A stretch of 64,000 bases of DNA from Bacillus horti (GTDB lineage: Bacteria; Bacillota; Bacilli; Caldalkalibacillales; JCM-10596). A program made the position numbers and the translations under genes. The stretch is from positions 1 to 64,000 of the forward strand of contig NZ_JAUSTY010000009.1 of assembly GCF_030813115.1 (NCBI RefSeq). Reading direction: 5' to 3'. The notes under the pieces were generated by a model. The model did no database searches and was not told the origin of the DNA. It worked only from the letters and a program-made list of their open reading frames with translations. Of this stretch, positions 35,308 through 43,584 are shown piece by piece (within the stretch, counting starts at the first letter, position 1; every line of letters begins with the position of its first letter).

Positions 35308-35675
35308 CTTCCCGAACTAAGATTACACTAATGCTTCCAGAAAGGAGGCGAAAGAGTTTTTTGCTTGTACTATCAGAATTTAATAACTTCCAGAGGTAGA
35401 TAGTATAAAAAACTAAGGCTTTCGACATGACTTGGTGATAAGCCCAAGTTTTTCTAATATAAGCGGGGCTGTTAAGTTAACAGATAATGAAAATAATATG
35501 GCTCAATGGTTTTAATTTTATACATGGAAATTAGGTCCATTTTTCACTGCGATGAATCCTCCTAAAAACGCCGTACCCATAACAAATGGATAAGGCGTTT
35601 ATTTTTTTATTTTAACTTCCCTTTCAGGGACAGAGGCTATTAATATCTTATATTTTAAACATGGACTGGAACAGC
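35308..35675. other. Intergenic region with terminator
   Basis: No gene is seen in these 368 bp. They hold the terminator at 35560-35600 and the 5' region of the DUF421 gene. Confidence 0.5.
35560..35600 (-). terminator. Terminator of the kinase-STAS gene
   Basis: On the minus strand AAACGCC with inner TTATCC/GGGTA faces GGCGTTTTTAGG. The plus strand also reads AAAACGCC to GGCGTTTATTTTTTT, so it can serve both directions. The minus-strand gene ending at 35676 is the one it would terminate. Confidence 0.75.
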
Positions 35676-37211
35676 CTATGAATTAGATAATATATTGAGG
35701 TCATAAAAAGCTTCTTGCAGACTCCCTTTTATTGTAGCTTTGTTCTCAAAGGAAAATTCTAAAGAGAGCATTGTTTTGACAACTTCGGGTCTTAACCCGG
35801 TAACGATAGCCTGACATCCCATCATTCTTACGCCATCTAAAATAAGAGAAATCTGCTTAAAGGCGTTAGTTTTTATAGTGCTCACACCAGAAAAATCAAT
35901 AATGATGGTTTTAATCCCTAGAGCTCTAATCTGTTCAATCAATTCATCTCTAATAAAATTTGAACGAAGAATATCAATAGTCCCCTTTAGAGGAAGAATG
36001 AAAATATCATGTGAAACGGGTAAAATGTGTACAGAAAGATCCTCTATTATTTTTTTCTGTGTACGTATAAGCTCTTCATTTAATTGGGAGTAACGTTCGA
36101 ATAGATGGATAAGATAAAGGTCTATTAGTTCCTCAATTCGTTTCCACAAATTATCAAATTGTTCAGTATCTGAATGGTTATTACTATACTTATAATTATT
36201 TAAAAATTCCAATACAACTCGGCGAACTGCTTGGACCAATTCCAGCTTTAATTCGAAGGGTAGAGATTGTTTGGCCCAAATACTTCCTTCACTTTTAGCA
36301 AAATCAATAATATCATGATCTTCCCCGTCAACTATATAATCTACAAGCTTATGAGTATCTTCTATTATATTGATGTTTTTAATAGGAGGTATTTTATCCA
36401 TTTTTTCTTTTACAGCTCCAGTAAAAAGCTGTTTTTCGAAGGCTTCTCTATTCAGAGCAAAAAAATCTTTTATACTTTGAGTGGGATTTAAGTCTAATAA
36501 GGCTAATTCTTTTTTAGCTAAAGCATCTTGCTTCTTAGGAAAAATAATAGTAAATTTTGTCCCCACTGTTTCACTACTCTCCACATTGATGGTGGCATTA
36601 TGTTGGTGCATAGTCGAGTAAACAAATGTCAAACCCATACCTGTCCCATTTACTTTGGTAGTAAAAAATGGAGTGCCTAGCATGTGAAGTTTGTCTTCTG
36701 GAATGCCATTCCCACTGTCTTCTATGGTTATTTTCACAAAGTTATGAAAGGCAACTTGGGAAATATGAATGATTCCTTCTTCAGGAATAGCCTCAATCGC
36801 GTTTTTAATCAGGTTAAATAGGGCTTTTTTTAGCAAATTTTTTTTTCCTACTATAAGCTGGCCTGGATTTCTAAAGTCTGTATGTACTTTAACTCGATAA
36901 AACTGATCCTGAAACAATTGTATTAAAGCTTCCAATTCAATGGTGATATCGATAGGAACAATAGCTTCATTTTCAAAATCTGGCTTTGAAACTTGTAGTA
37001 GGTTATGCAGAACATCAAGTGCATTTTCAAGTTCCTTCTGCGCAATTTCAATATAATTTTTGTCATATTGCTCATCAAGTAGTTGTAAAAAACCTTTTAC
37101 AGCCGTTAAAGGGTTTTTAATCTCATGAGCAATACCTGCAGCAATTTGTCCGACAGAAGCGAGTTGATTTAAATGGTTGTCGTCTCTCCTTGAAGCCTGC
37201 TTCTCGTACAT
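35676..37211 (-). CDS. Soluble histidine kinase fused to an RsbR-type stressosome module (RsbRD_N plus STAS)
   Basis: 511 residues, no membrane segment or input domain in front. HisKA begins near residue 12 with phospho-His29 (AGIAHEIKNPL), then a HATPase domain to about 230 (NLIKNAIEA, DSGNGIP, GTGMGLTF). Residues ~245-390 resemble the RsbT co-antagonist N-terminal domain, and 395-505 form a STAS domain (HILPVSHDIFILPLKGTID, TIIIDFSGVSTIKTNAF, IVTGLRPEVVKT). Thr448 and Thr480 align with the two phospho-Thr of RsbR proteins. The kinase half resembles sporulation kinases of the KinE type. Target and signal are unknown. A strong AAAGGAG site precedes the ATG. Confidence 0.88.
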   Translation of the reverse strand: MYEKQASRRDDNHLNQLASVGQIAAGIAHEIKNPLTAVKGFLQLLDEQYDKNYIEIAQKELENALDVLHNLLQVSKPDFENEAIVPIDITIELEALIQLFQDQFYRVKVHTDFRNPGQLIVGKKNLLKKALFNLIKNAIEAIPEEGIIHISQVAFHNFVKITIEDSGNGIPEDKLHMLGTPFFTTKVNGTGMGLTFVYSTMHQHNATINVESSETVGTKFTIIFPKKQDALAKKELALLDLNPTQSIKDFFALNREAFEKQLFTGAVKEKMDKIPPIKNINIIEDTHKLVDYIVDGEDHDIIDFAKSEGSIWAKQSLPFELKLELVQAVRRVVLEFLNNYKYSNNHSDTEQFDNLWKRIEELIDLYLIHLFERYSQLNEELIRTQKKIIEDLSVHILPVSHDIFILPLKGTIDILRSNFIRDELIEQIRALGIKTIIIDFSGVSTIKTNAFKQISLILDGVRMMGCQAIVTGLRPEVVKTMLSLEFSFENKATIKGSLQEAFYDLNILSNS

Positions 37212-37685
37212 TTTTATTACTCCTTTCTGATATATCTGATAATTTTTTCATTAAGTATTATATCATAGGGCATTTTATACAAACTAATGGGATGCTGATA
37301 GAGTGGGTGCGTGTCATTTAGGTAGTTATATTTATTTTTCACAGCTTAGTAACAATAATAGCTCATAAGGGTCATGTTAGGAGGATTGAAAAGATGCTAG
37401 TGTAGCTATAGGGAGCTGGTAGAAAGAGAGTATTGTAAAGAGGTATCTAAATAATAGGAAGAAGATCAAGGTGCATGTCCTTCACATCGTTCAAAAGATA
37501 TAGACTATAAAGGAGTAAATGGTGAGGAAATGGTTATAAAGGTAGTAGGGTACATGTGATAAATGTCACATACAGTACTTAGGAATCGTGACACTATTTC
37601 TGAAAGAGGCACATACATCAACTTTATAGCGAATGACTTTTAACTAATCATTTATTAGCTAATACATAGAGAGGTGTAATGAATA
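37212..37685. other. Divergent promoter region between the kinase and the Fec-type importer
   Basis: 474 bp with no gene. It holds a perfect CRP/FNR-type site (37554-37571) and an AGGAGG followed by a three-codon frame ATG CTA GTG TAG near 37393. No riboswitch landmarks or Fur box were found. Confidence 0.5.
37554..37571. promoter_or_regulatory. CRP/FNR-type palindrome ATGTGA-N6-TCACAT
   Basis: TGTGA (37555-37559), TAAATG, TCACA (37566-37570) is a perfect match to the CRP/FNR family consensus; B. subtilis Fnr uses TGTGA-N6-TCACx. It lies 115 bases before the substrate-binding protein gene. Oxygen-limited activation of this uptake operon is the inference. Confidence 0.65.
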
Positions 37686-38720
37686 ATGAAAAAACAGATG
37701 ATCATACTTAGTCTTGCTGCTTTTATGGCTATTTTAACAGCTTGCTCAGGAAACACGGAATCACAAGCTCCAGGGAATGGTGGAAATCAGGCTATTGATA
37801 TGAACCAAGAGGAGACAAGTGAGGTAGCAACGGGAACTGAGGGAGAAGGCATATATGCTGAGATCATGGATGACGCGGGAAGAACGGTCACTCTAGAACA
37901 GAAGCCAGAGAGAATTTTACCACTTTTACCTACGACCTTAGACATGACGTATGCCGCTGGTGCAACGCCAGTTGGTGGACCTACCATTCCAGAGCATATT
38001 GACATGAAGCACTTGCCCCAAGAGGCGTATGAGCTTCCTAATGTGGGCCACTTAGGTGGATATGCAGAGGCAATTGTTGAGCAACAGCCAGATTTAGTTA
38101 TTGGTAGTTTGAATCATCATGATGGATTGGTAGATATCCTGAGTCAAAGTGGTATTCCAATTATTTTGCTGCGTATTAATGATTATGACGATGCTGTGGA
38201 GAAAGCAGAGATTTTTGCCCAAATTACAGGTAATCGGGATATCGTTGATACACGACTACATGACATGAAGGCGAAAATTAGTTCTATTCAAGACAAGCTC
38301 CCTGAAGATAAGCCAAAGATTGCTATTGTCCATATTAATCCACGTGATGTTGCCTTAGAGCTTGATGGCTCTATAGCTGGAAGTGCAGCAAAAATACTTG
38401 GTTTGAATAATGTTGCTGCAGGGAGCTCTCCACTAAATGATCGTCCAGATAAAACACCCTATAGCATTGAGAAATTGGTAGAGGATAATCCAGATAAAAT
38501 TTTACTAACAACCATGGGTGATGATGAGGTCGTACAGGGCCGTATTCGTCAGGACATAGAAAATAATCCAGCATGGGGCAGCCTTCAGGCGGTAAAGGAT
38601 AACGAGATCTATTTTCTACCTCAGGATTTATTTTTGGTGCACCCCGGTCTTTATTTTGACGATGCTGTAGAATACATGGCTACACTTCTGTATCCGGAGA
38701 TTTTTTCTAATGAGCCTTAA
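37686..38720 (+). CDS. ABC importer substrate-binding lipoprotein (Fe3+-siderophore/heme/corrinoid class)
   Basis: 344 residues. The signal peptide ends in lipobox LTAC (Cys20). The periplasmic binding-protein fold of the FecB/BtuF class follows: DDAGRTVTLEQKPERILPLL, TLDMTYAAGATPVGG, IVEQQPDLVIGSLN, and a last lobe EDNPDKILLTTMGDD. A Fe3+-siderophore, heme or cobalamin ligand is possible; I cannot choose. It overlaps the permease gene by eleven bases and begins an operon of four genes downstream of the CRP/FNR-type palindrome. Confidence 0.88.
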   Translation: MKKQMIILSLAAFMAILTACSGNTESQAPGNGGNQAIDMNQEETSEVATGTEGEGIYAEIMDDAGRTVTLEQKPERILPLLPTTLDMTYAAGATPVGGPTIPEHIDMKHLPQEAYELPNVGHLGGYAEAIVEQQPDLVIGSLNHHDGLVDILSQSGIPIILLRINDYDDAVEKAEIFAQITGNRDIVDTRLHDMKAKISSIQDKLPEDKPKIAIVHINPRDVALELDGSIAGSAAKILGLNNVAAGSSPLNDRPDKTPYSIEKLVEDNPDKILLTTMGDDEVVQGRIRQDIENNPAWGSLQAVKDNEIYFLPQDLFLVHPGLYFDDAVEYMATLLYPEIFSNEP

Positions 38721-39768
38721 TTCATCGAATGTGCATCCGAATCAGGAGGTCTCTCAAGTAGATCCAATTGGATGGGAGCAGGTTCGTGAGCGGAAAATGT
38801 GGCGCTTATGGGTTGTTTTAGCCTTTCTTGTCCTTGCTCTTGTTAGTGTAACGATAAGCATTAGTAAAGGGACAATGACGATTCCTTGGAGAAATGTTTG
38901 GAGCTATTTAATTATGGGTGGTGAAGGGTCGGCTAGAGAGGTCATTTGGAATATTCGGTTCCCAAGAACTTTGATCGGAGCCATGGTAGGAATTAATTTA
39001 GCTATCGCTGGGGCAATTTTGCAGGGAGTGATGAAGAATCCTTTAGCTGATCCTCAAATTATTGGAGTGAATGCTGGAGCTGGATTCTTTGCCATAATTT
39101 TATTAATCCTATATCCGCAGTATTCACATTTGGTTACTCCTGTTGCCTTTGTTGGAGCGATGCTGGCTGCTATTATCATCTATATTTTGAGCTGGAAGGA
39201 TGGCATTCGTCCAATCCGTATTATTTTAGCAGGGGTTGCTGTTTCAGCCTTTTTCGGTGCAGGAATTACTGGGCTTCTTGTTTTCTATAGTGATCGAGTA
39301 CATGGAGCAATGATGTTTATGGCGGGAAGCTTGTCTACACGAAGCTGGCCACAATTTGAAACGTTGCTTCCTTATACAATAGTGGGTCTTATTTTAGCTT
39401 TACTTTATGCTAAGAGATTAAACATTCTTTTATTAGGGGATGAAAATGCTCGTAGCTTAGGAATCAATGTTGAAGGAACACGTTTGATTCTAACTGCCGT
39501 AGCAGCTTTGCTAGCAGCGAGTGCTGTGGGAATAGTAGGGCTGTTAGGCTTCGTCGGACTTATTGTTCCTCACGCTGCTAGATTGCTTGTTGGTAATGAT
39601 TATAGGATTTTGCTTCCGGCATCTGCGTTGCTCGGAGTAGGGGTTGTCACGCTAAGTGATACTTTAGCTAGAGTTGCTTTTTCACCAACAGAAATTCCTG
39701 TAGGTGTGGTAATGGCTGTAATAGGAGCGCCATTTTTCCTCTACCTGCTTCGGCGTGAAGCGCGGTAA
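38710..39768 (+). CDS. FecCD/BtuC-family ABC permease
   Basis: 352 residues with about ten membrane helices. Family signatures include RFPRTLIGAMVGINLAIAGA, LQGVMKNPLADPQIIGVNAG, and the ATPase-coupling loop LGLLGFVGLIVPHAARLLVG near residue 275. A GGAG lies nine bases before the start. It forms the channel of the importer with the neighbouring substrate-binding protein and ATPase. Confidence 0.92.
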   Translation: MSLNSSNVHPNQEVSQVDPIGWEQVRERKMWRLWVVLAFLVLALVSVTISISKGTMTIPWRNVWSYLIMGGEGSAREVIWNIRFPRTLIGAMVGINLAIAGAILQGVMKNPLADPQIIGVNAGAGFFAIILLILYPQYSHLVTPVAFVGAMLAAIIIYILSWKDGIRPIRIILAGVAVSAFFGAGITGLLVFYSDRVHGAMMFMAGSLSTRSWPQFETLLPYTIVGLILALLYAKRLNILLLGDENARSLGINVEGTRLILTAVAALLAASAVGIVGLLGFVGLIVPHAARLLVGNDYRILLPASALLGVGVVTLSDTLARVAFSPTEIPVGVVMAVIGAPFFLYLLRREAR

Positions 39769-39790
39769 TCGATAAGGAGGGCACTAAAGA

Positions 39791-40618
39791 ATGACAATGA
39801 TGAAGCTAGACAATGTAAAGCTAGGCTACCATCAGCATGTGATTATTAACGGGCTGAGTCTTACGATAGAGCAAGGAAAGATACATTCTATTATTGGTCC
39901 GAATGGCTCTGGAAAAAGCACATTAATGAAAACACTAAGCAAAAATCTAAAGCCGTTAGAGGGACAAGTGTTTTTTCTCGATCGAAATCTTTTTAAGGTT
40001 TCTGCTAAAGAGCTGTCACGCCAAATGGCTGTATTAACTCAAAAACCGAAAGCTCCTGAGGATTTAACGGTCTTGGATTTGGTCGAGCATGGCAGATTTC
40101 CGCATCGACGAATGTGGAAAAAAGGGGAGTCTGATGACAAGAGGATTGTCCAATGGGCGATGACTCAGACTGGTGTTGCTCATATGGCTGCTAGAAAGCT
40201 AGATAGCCTGTCAGGTGGTGAAGGTCAGCGTGCTTGGTTGGCGATGGCTTTGGCTCAGCAGCCGACCATCCTGCTACTAGACGAACCAACCACTTATTTG
40301 GATATTAACCATCAGCTAGAGATGCTTGAGCTGGTTAAAAGCTTGAATAAGGAGCTCGGTTTAACAGTCATCATGATCCTGCATGATATTCAGCAGGCGA
40401 TTCAGTATTCTCATCAGATATTCGTCATTAAGGATGGCCGAATCTACGATTCTGGTGAACCAAGTAAGGTCGCTAAAGAATCTATGTTTCGTGAGGTTTT
40501 CTCGGTAGAAGCCATGGTTAGTGAGAGTAAGAGAACGGGGAAATTAACCTTTGAAATCATTGGGCTTACTAAGGAGAAGAACAGGGAGGGGGATGACTAT
40601 GGAGTCAAATCAAGTTAA
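39791..40618 (+). CDS. FecE-type ABC transporter ATPase
   Basis: 275 residues. Walker A GPNGSGKST (about 37-45), Q-loop LTQKPKAP, signature LSGGEGQRAWLAMALAQ, Walker B ILLLDEPTTYLD and the switch His in ILHDIQQAI. The signature has GEGQ where GQ-Q is commoner. It follows AAGGAGGGC and overlaps the downstream ferredoxin-like gene by 20 bases, so all four genes are co-expressed. Confidence 0.92.
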   Translation: MTMMKLDNVKLGYHQHVIINGLSLTIEQGKIHSIIGPNGSGKSTLMKTLSKNLKPLEGQVFFLDRNLFKVSAKELSRQMAVLTQKPKAPEDLTVLDLVEHGRFPHRRMWKKGESDDKRIVQWAMTQTGVAHMAARKLDSLSGGEGQRAWLAMALAQQPTILLLDEPTTYLDINHQLEMLELVKSLNKELGLTVIMILHDIQQAIQYSHQIFVIKDGRIYDSGEPSKVAKESMFREVFSVEAMVSESKRTGKLTFEIIGLTKEKNREGDDYGVKSS

Positions 40619-41003
40619 ACCAAAGGTATTAACGGAAGAGGAGCGTCAGAAAAAGCGAGCTCTATCTAGGAAGCTAATGGGGAGTTTACAGCGTCATGTC
40701 CTCGTATGTAACGGACACTGCTGCTCAAATAGAGGTGCAGGTGAAGAGGTATTACAGGCGTTTAAACAGGTAGTTGACGAGTATGATGATCAGAAAACAG
40801 TCCGGGTTACGGCAACCTCTTGTCTTGCTCGTTGCGGAGATGCTTGTTCAGTTGTTGTGTATCCTGAGGGTACCTGGTATCAGCATATGAAGCCAGAGGA
40901 AGTTGAAGGCTTCGTTAAGGATTATTTGTTAACAGGATCGGTTGATGAAAGCCATATGATATATTCCTATCAGGAGGGTAGATTTATTGAAAAAATGAAA
41001 TAA
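40599..41003 (+). CDS. Thioredoxin-like [2Fe-2S] ferredoxin
   Basis: 134 residues. The fold of NuoE-type thioredoxin-like [2Fe-2S] ferredoxins is indicated by LVCNGHCCSNRGAGE in the first half and TSCLARCGDACSVVVYPEGTWY in the second; the Cys pairs would bind the cluster. Encoded with an Fe-type importer, it may reduce the imported ferric complex or supply electrons to process a corrinoid or heme. That is inference; it does not resemble FhuF. An in-frame upstream start (40551 or 40593) is possible; the ATG at 40599 has GGGAGGGGG at the best spacing. Confidence 0.82.
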   Translation: MESNQVKPKVLTEEERQKKRALSRKLMGSLQRHVLVCNGHCCSNRGAGEEVLQAFKQVVDEYDDQKTVRVTATSCLARCGDACSVVVYPEGTWYQHMKPEEVEGFVKDYLLTGSVDESHMIYSYQEGRFIEKMK

Positions 41004-41016
41004 GCAAATTAAGCTA

Positions 41017-41057
41017 CACCTCAATTGTTTGTACAAATAAACAATTGAGGTGCTTTT
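41017..41057 (+). terminator. Terminator of the Fec-type operon
   Basis: Perfect 14-bp stem CACCTCAATTGTTT/AAACAATTGAGGTG followed by CTTTTT. Confidence 0.92.
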
Positions 41058-41115
41058 TGTGTAAGAGTAACTTTTGTCAGTTTAATGACAGATAGGAAAC
41101 GAGAGTGACAACAGA

Positions 41116-41144
41116 TTGACATCAGCTATGATGTGTTTTATAAT
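41116..41144 (+). promoter_or_regulatory. Consensus sigma-A promoter of the siderophore-binding protein gene
   Basis: TTGACA (41116-41121), 17 bases, TATAAT (41139-41144): a perfect match at both elements. The Fur box starts 13 bases after the -10. Confidence 0.9.
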
Positions 41145-41156
41145 CATACTCGTGAT

Positions 41157-41171
41157 TGATAATGATTATCA
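41157..41171. promoter_or_regulatory. Fur box
   Basis: TGATAATGATTATCA is a perfect B. subtilis 7-1-7 Fur operator, extended on the right by TTATA. It sits over the expected transcription start of the sigma-A promoter, so iron-loaded Fur would block initiation. Confidence 0.93.
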
Positions 41172-41200
41172 TTATATGCAAACATAAAGGGGAATCTTTG

Positions 41201-42190
41201 ATGATGAAGAATAAAACATACTTAGCGATGCTTGCCTTACTTTTATTGACCTTGGTTCTAAGTGCTTGTGGAAGTAATTCTGCTAACGAACCTGCTTCAG
41301 AGGAACAAGAAACAGCTTCACAAGAGTCAAATGAAGAGGAGAATATAACAGAGCCAGTTGAGGAGGAGGCTTCTGGAACAGTCATCTACGAATCTGAATT
41401 AGGACCAGTAGAGATTCCAGCAAACCCAACTAGAATTGTTGCTTTGACAAATGCTCCTAATGTACTCTCGCTAGGAGGGAACTTAGTTGGTGTAGATGAA
41501 TGGACAGAGGCAAATCCTCTATTCACTGAGAAATTGGAGGGTGTGACAGTCGTATCAGAGGGAAATCTAGAAAGTATTGCCTCTCAGACTCCTGATCTTA
41601 TTATAGCCGGCTCACATATGAGTAATATCGAGGAATATGCTAAAATAGCTCCTACGGTTGTCTATACATGGGGTAAGCTAGATTATTTAGACCAACAGAT
41701 TGAAATTGGAAAGCTGTTAAACAAAGAGGAAGAGGCACTGAATTGGGTAGATGACTTTAAAGAGAGAACAGCTACTATCGGTAATGAAATCAAAGCTAAA
41801 TATGGTGATGATGTGACTGTATCGGTATTTGAAGTTGCAGATAGCGGTCTTTATGTTTATGGAGATAACTGGGCTCGTGGAACAGAAATACTGTATCAAG
41901 CTATGAAATTAGAGATGCCTGAGAAAGTAAAAGAAGATGCTTTAGGTCCGGGAATGTATAACTTATCACTTGAAGTGATGCCCGAGTATTCAGGGGACTT
42001 TATCGTAGCCAGCAGGAGTCTTGCTGGAACGGCTGATGTTATGAATACAGAAATCTGGAATGGCCTTCCTGCCGTTCAGAACAATAGAGTCATTGAAATT
42101 GAAGCAAAAGCTTCATCCTACAGTGATCCGATTACTCTTGAGTACCTTTTAGAGATTTTTACAGAAGGATTTCTTGGACAAGCTGAGTAA
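41201..42190 (+). CDS. Fe3+-siderophore-binding lipoprotein (FhuD/YfiY/FeuA class)
   Basis: 329 residues. Lipobox LSAC (Cys about 22) is followed by a Glu/Ser-rich linker and a siderophore-binding domain: GPVEIPANPTRIVALTNAPN, LGGNLVGVDEWTE, LESIASQTPDLIIAGS, RGTEILYQAMKLEMPEKV. No permease or ATPase is adjacent, so it probably docks to a shared importer, possibly the one directly upstream. Start chosen at 41201, with AAAGGGGA seven bases before; an upstream in-frame TTG (41156) lies inside the Fur box. Control by the Fur box and consensus promoter is clear. The siderophore is unknown. Confidence 0.9.
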   Translation: MMKNKTYLAMLALLLLTLVLSACGSNSANEPASEEQETASQESNEEENITEPVEEEASGTVIYESELGPVEIPANPTRIVALTNAPNVLSLGGNLVGVDEWTEANPLFTEKLEGVTVVSEGNLESIASQTPDLIIAGSHMSNIEEYAKIAPTVVYTWGKLDYLDQQIEIGKLLNKEEEALNWVDDFKERTATIGNEIKAKYGDDVTVSVFEVADSGLYVYGDNWARGTEILYQAMKLEMPEKVKEDALGPGMYNLSLEVMPEYSGDFIVASRSLAGTADVMNTEIWNGLPAVQNNRVIEIEAKASSYSDPITLEYLLEIFTEGFLGQAE

Positions 42191-42242
42191 TAACTTATAT
42201 ATTAAAATGCTTTCTTCTATGAAAAAGAAATATTGGCGATAT

Positions 42243-42286
42243 AAAAAATGACGATAAGGTCTTAACTCCTTACCGTCATTTTTTTC
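42243..42286 (+). terminator. Terminator after the siderophore-binding protein gene
   Basis: AAAAAATGACG with TAAGG faces CCTTA with CGTCATTTTTTT; a bidirectional stem with long T runs. Confidence 0.85.
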
Positions 42287-42407
42287 ATTGTGCTGTAGCT
42301 TTTTGCTCGTAATCTTAGGGTGAAAATAGCAAGCTAGAAGAAATCTACAGGCTTCATAAAGATATAATAAGCAATATACCTAATCTAAGAATGAAAGGAT
42401 GAAGAAG

Positions 42408-42800
42408 ATGGCAACACTTAAAACATTTCTTTTCTCAGAAGATGCAAGAGCACAGGCTGAATTTTATATAGACGCGCTTGGAGGAGAAATGAATTCTGTT
42501 ATCACGTATGGAGAGGCTCCAGGAGCTGAGGGGAATACGGCAGGTAAAGATAAAGTAATGCATATGTGTATCACCGTAAGTGGAGTAACGATTTTTATGG
42601 CAGACTCACTTGATCCTCTTACACGTGGAAATGACTTTAGTTTGAATCTAGAGTTCAAAGATGCAGATGAGGGTAAGGCAGCTTTTGAAAATCTCGCTAC
42701 AGGTGGAAGGATAGTCAAACCTCTTGATTCTGTTTTTTGGGGCGGTCTGTACGGTGAGCTTGAAGATAAGTTTGGAGTCTCCTGGATGATTAGCTCTTAG
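42408..42800 (+). CDS. VOC/PhnB-like protein
   Basis: 130 residues: TLKTFLFSEDARAQAEFYID and VMHMCITVSGVTIFMADSLD, then SLNLEFKDADEGKAAFENLA and FWGGLYGELEDKFGVSWMI, the pattern of the PhnB/3-demethylubiquinone methyltransferase-like VOC group. The substrate is unknown. The ATG at 42408 has AAAGGA at eight bases spacing; the ATG at 42399 overlaps that site. Monocistronic. Confidence 0.85.
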   Translation: MATLKTFLFSEDARAQAEFYIDALGGEMNSVITYGEAPGAEGNTAGKDKVMHMCITVSGVTIFMADSLDPLTRGNDFSLNLEFKDADEGKAAFENLATGGRIVKPLDSVFWGGLYGELEDKFGVSWMISS

Positions 42801-42914
42801 ATAATATTCTTATAGAAGCTTATCGCAAGTTTATGAAGTGGCTCATTAGAGTCACTTTTTTTCTTGATATAAAAAGGTTGACGAGATACGTATATACATG
42901 TATTATAATTAATA

Positions 42915-42928
42915 AATGAACGTTCATT
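42915..42928. promoter_or_regulatory. Candidate operator of the TetR regulator
   Basis: A perfect 14-bp palindrome AATGAACGTTCATT lies six bases after a TATAAT (42904-42909) and 62 bases before the tetR start. A TTGACG is present at 42878 but with a 20-base spacer. The site is of the length and form bound by TetR-family dimers, so autoregulation is likely. Confidence 0.75.
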
Positions 42929-42989
42929 AATTAATTGTATGCTCAAATAAAATTTACTATTCATTTCTTACTATTGCGAGGTGGTAACA

Positions 42990-43583
42990 ATGGCAAGACC
43001 TAAGGAATTTACAGATGATCGTATTTTTAAGGGCATTTTGGCTGCTTTAGGAGATCTTGGTTATTCCAAGGTTACGTTAAGTGCAGTAGCCAAGCATGTA
43101 GGTATTTCTCCAGCGGCTCTTATTCAGCGGTTTAGTACTAAGAAAGAGCTATTCCTAGCTTTTTTCGATTATTTAAATGATCTGTCAGAGCAGAGTCTCA
43201 ATGATGTTAAGAAGCATTCTTCTTCTTCGATAGCTGCGCTTAGAGAAATTGCTTTAATGTGGGTGGTCAAAAATGGAGACCCCATTCATTGCGCAAATAT
43301 CGGTTCCTTTTACACGGATTGTATCAGTGACCCTGAGCTTAGGGAAAAAGCGAAGAAGCGTTTAGAGATAGTGGATGAGGGGATTCAGTTCTTTCTTAAT
43401 AAAGGAGTAGATAATGGAGAGCTTTTATCCTGCGATGTTCCTAAAATGAGCAGAATTTTGCAGTCCTCTATTACCGGAGCGTTATTACTGTGGGCCACAA
43501 ATAGTGAGAGACAGGCAGAGGAATGGATACAGGATTGTTTTGATATGGTGCTTGGTCCAGTCATAGTACAAGGAGGGAAATGA
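42990..43583 (+). CDS. TetR/AcrR-family regulator
   Basis: 197 residues. The N-terminal helix-turn-helix has TLSAVAKHVGISPAALIQRFSTKKELFLAFF (helices 2 and 3), preceded by ILAALGDLGYSKV. The rest is a helical ligand-binding and dimerisation domain. A GTG at 42981 is a possible start but the GAGGTGG site favours the ATG at 42990. It shares an operon with the hydrolase gene one base downstream and probably controls both through the palindrome at 42915. Confidence 0.9.
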   Translation: MARPKEFTDDRIFKGILAALGDLGYSKVTLSAVAKHVGISPAALIQRFSTKKELFLAFFDYLNDLSEQSLNDVKKHSSSSIAALREIALMWVVKNGDPIHCANIGSFYTDCISDPELREKAKKRLEIVDEGIQFFLNKGVDNGELLSCDVPKMSRILQSSITGALLLWATNSERQAEEWIQDCFDMVLGPVIVQGGK

Positions 43584-43584
43584 C

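Noticed and set aside
37686-40618. Calling the Fec-type importer BtuFCD (cobalamin)
   Set aside because: There is no B12 riboswitch before it, and FecB/BtuF-type proteins cannot be told apart by eye.
41156-41200. Longer N-terminus of the siderophore-binding protein from a TTG at 41156
   Set aside because: The TTG lies in the Fur box at the presumed transcription start; the signal peptide and ribosome binding site fit 41201.
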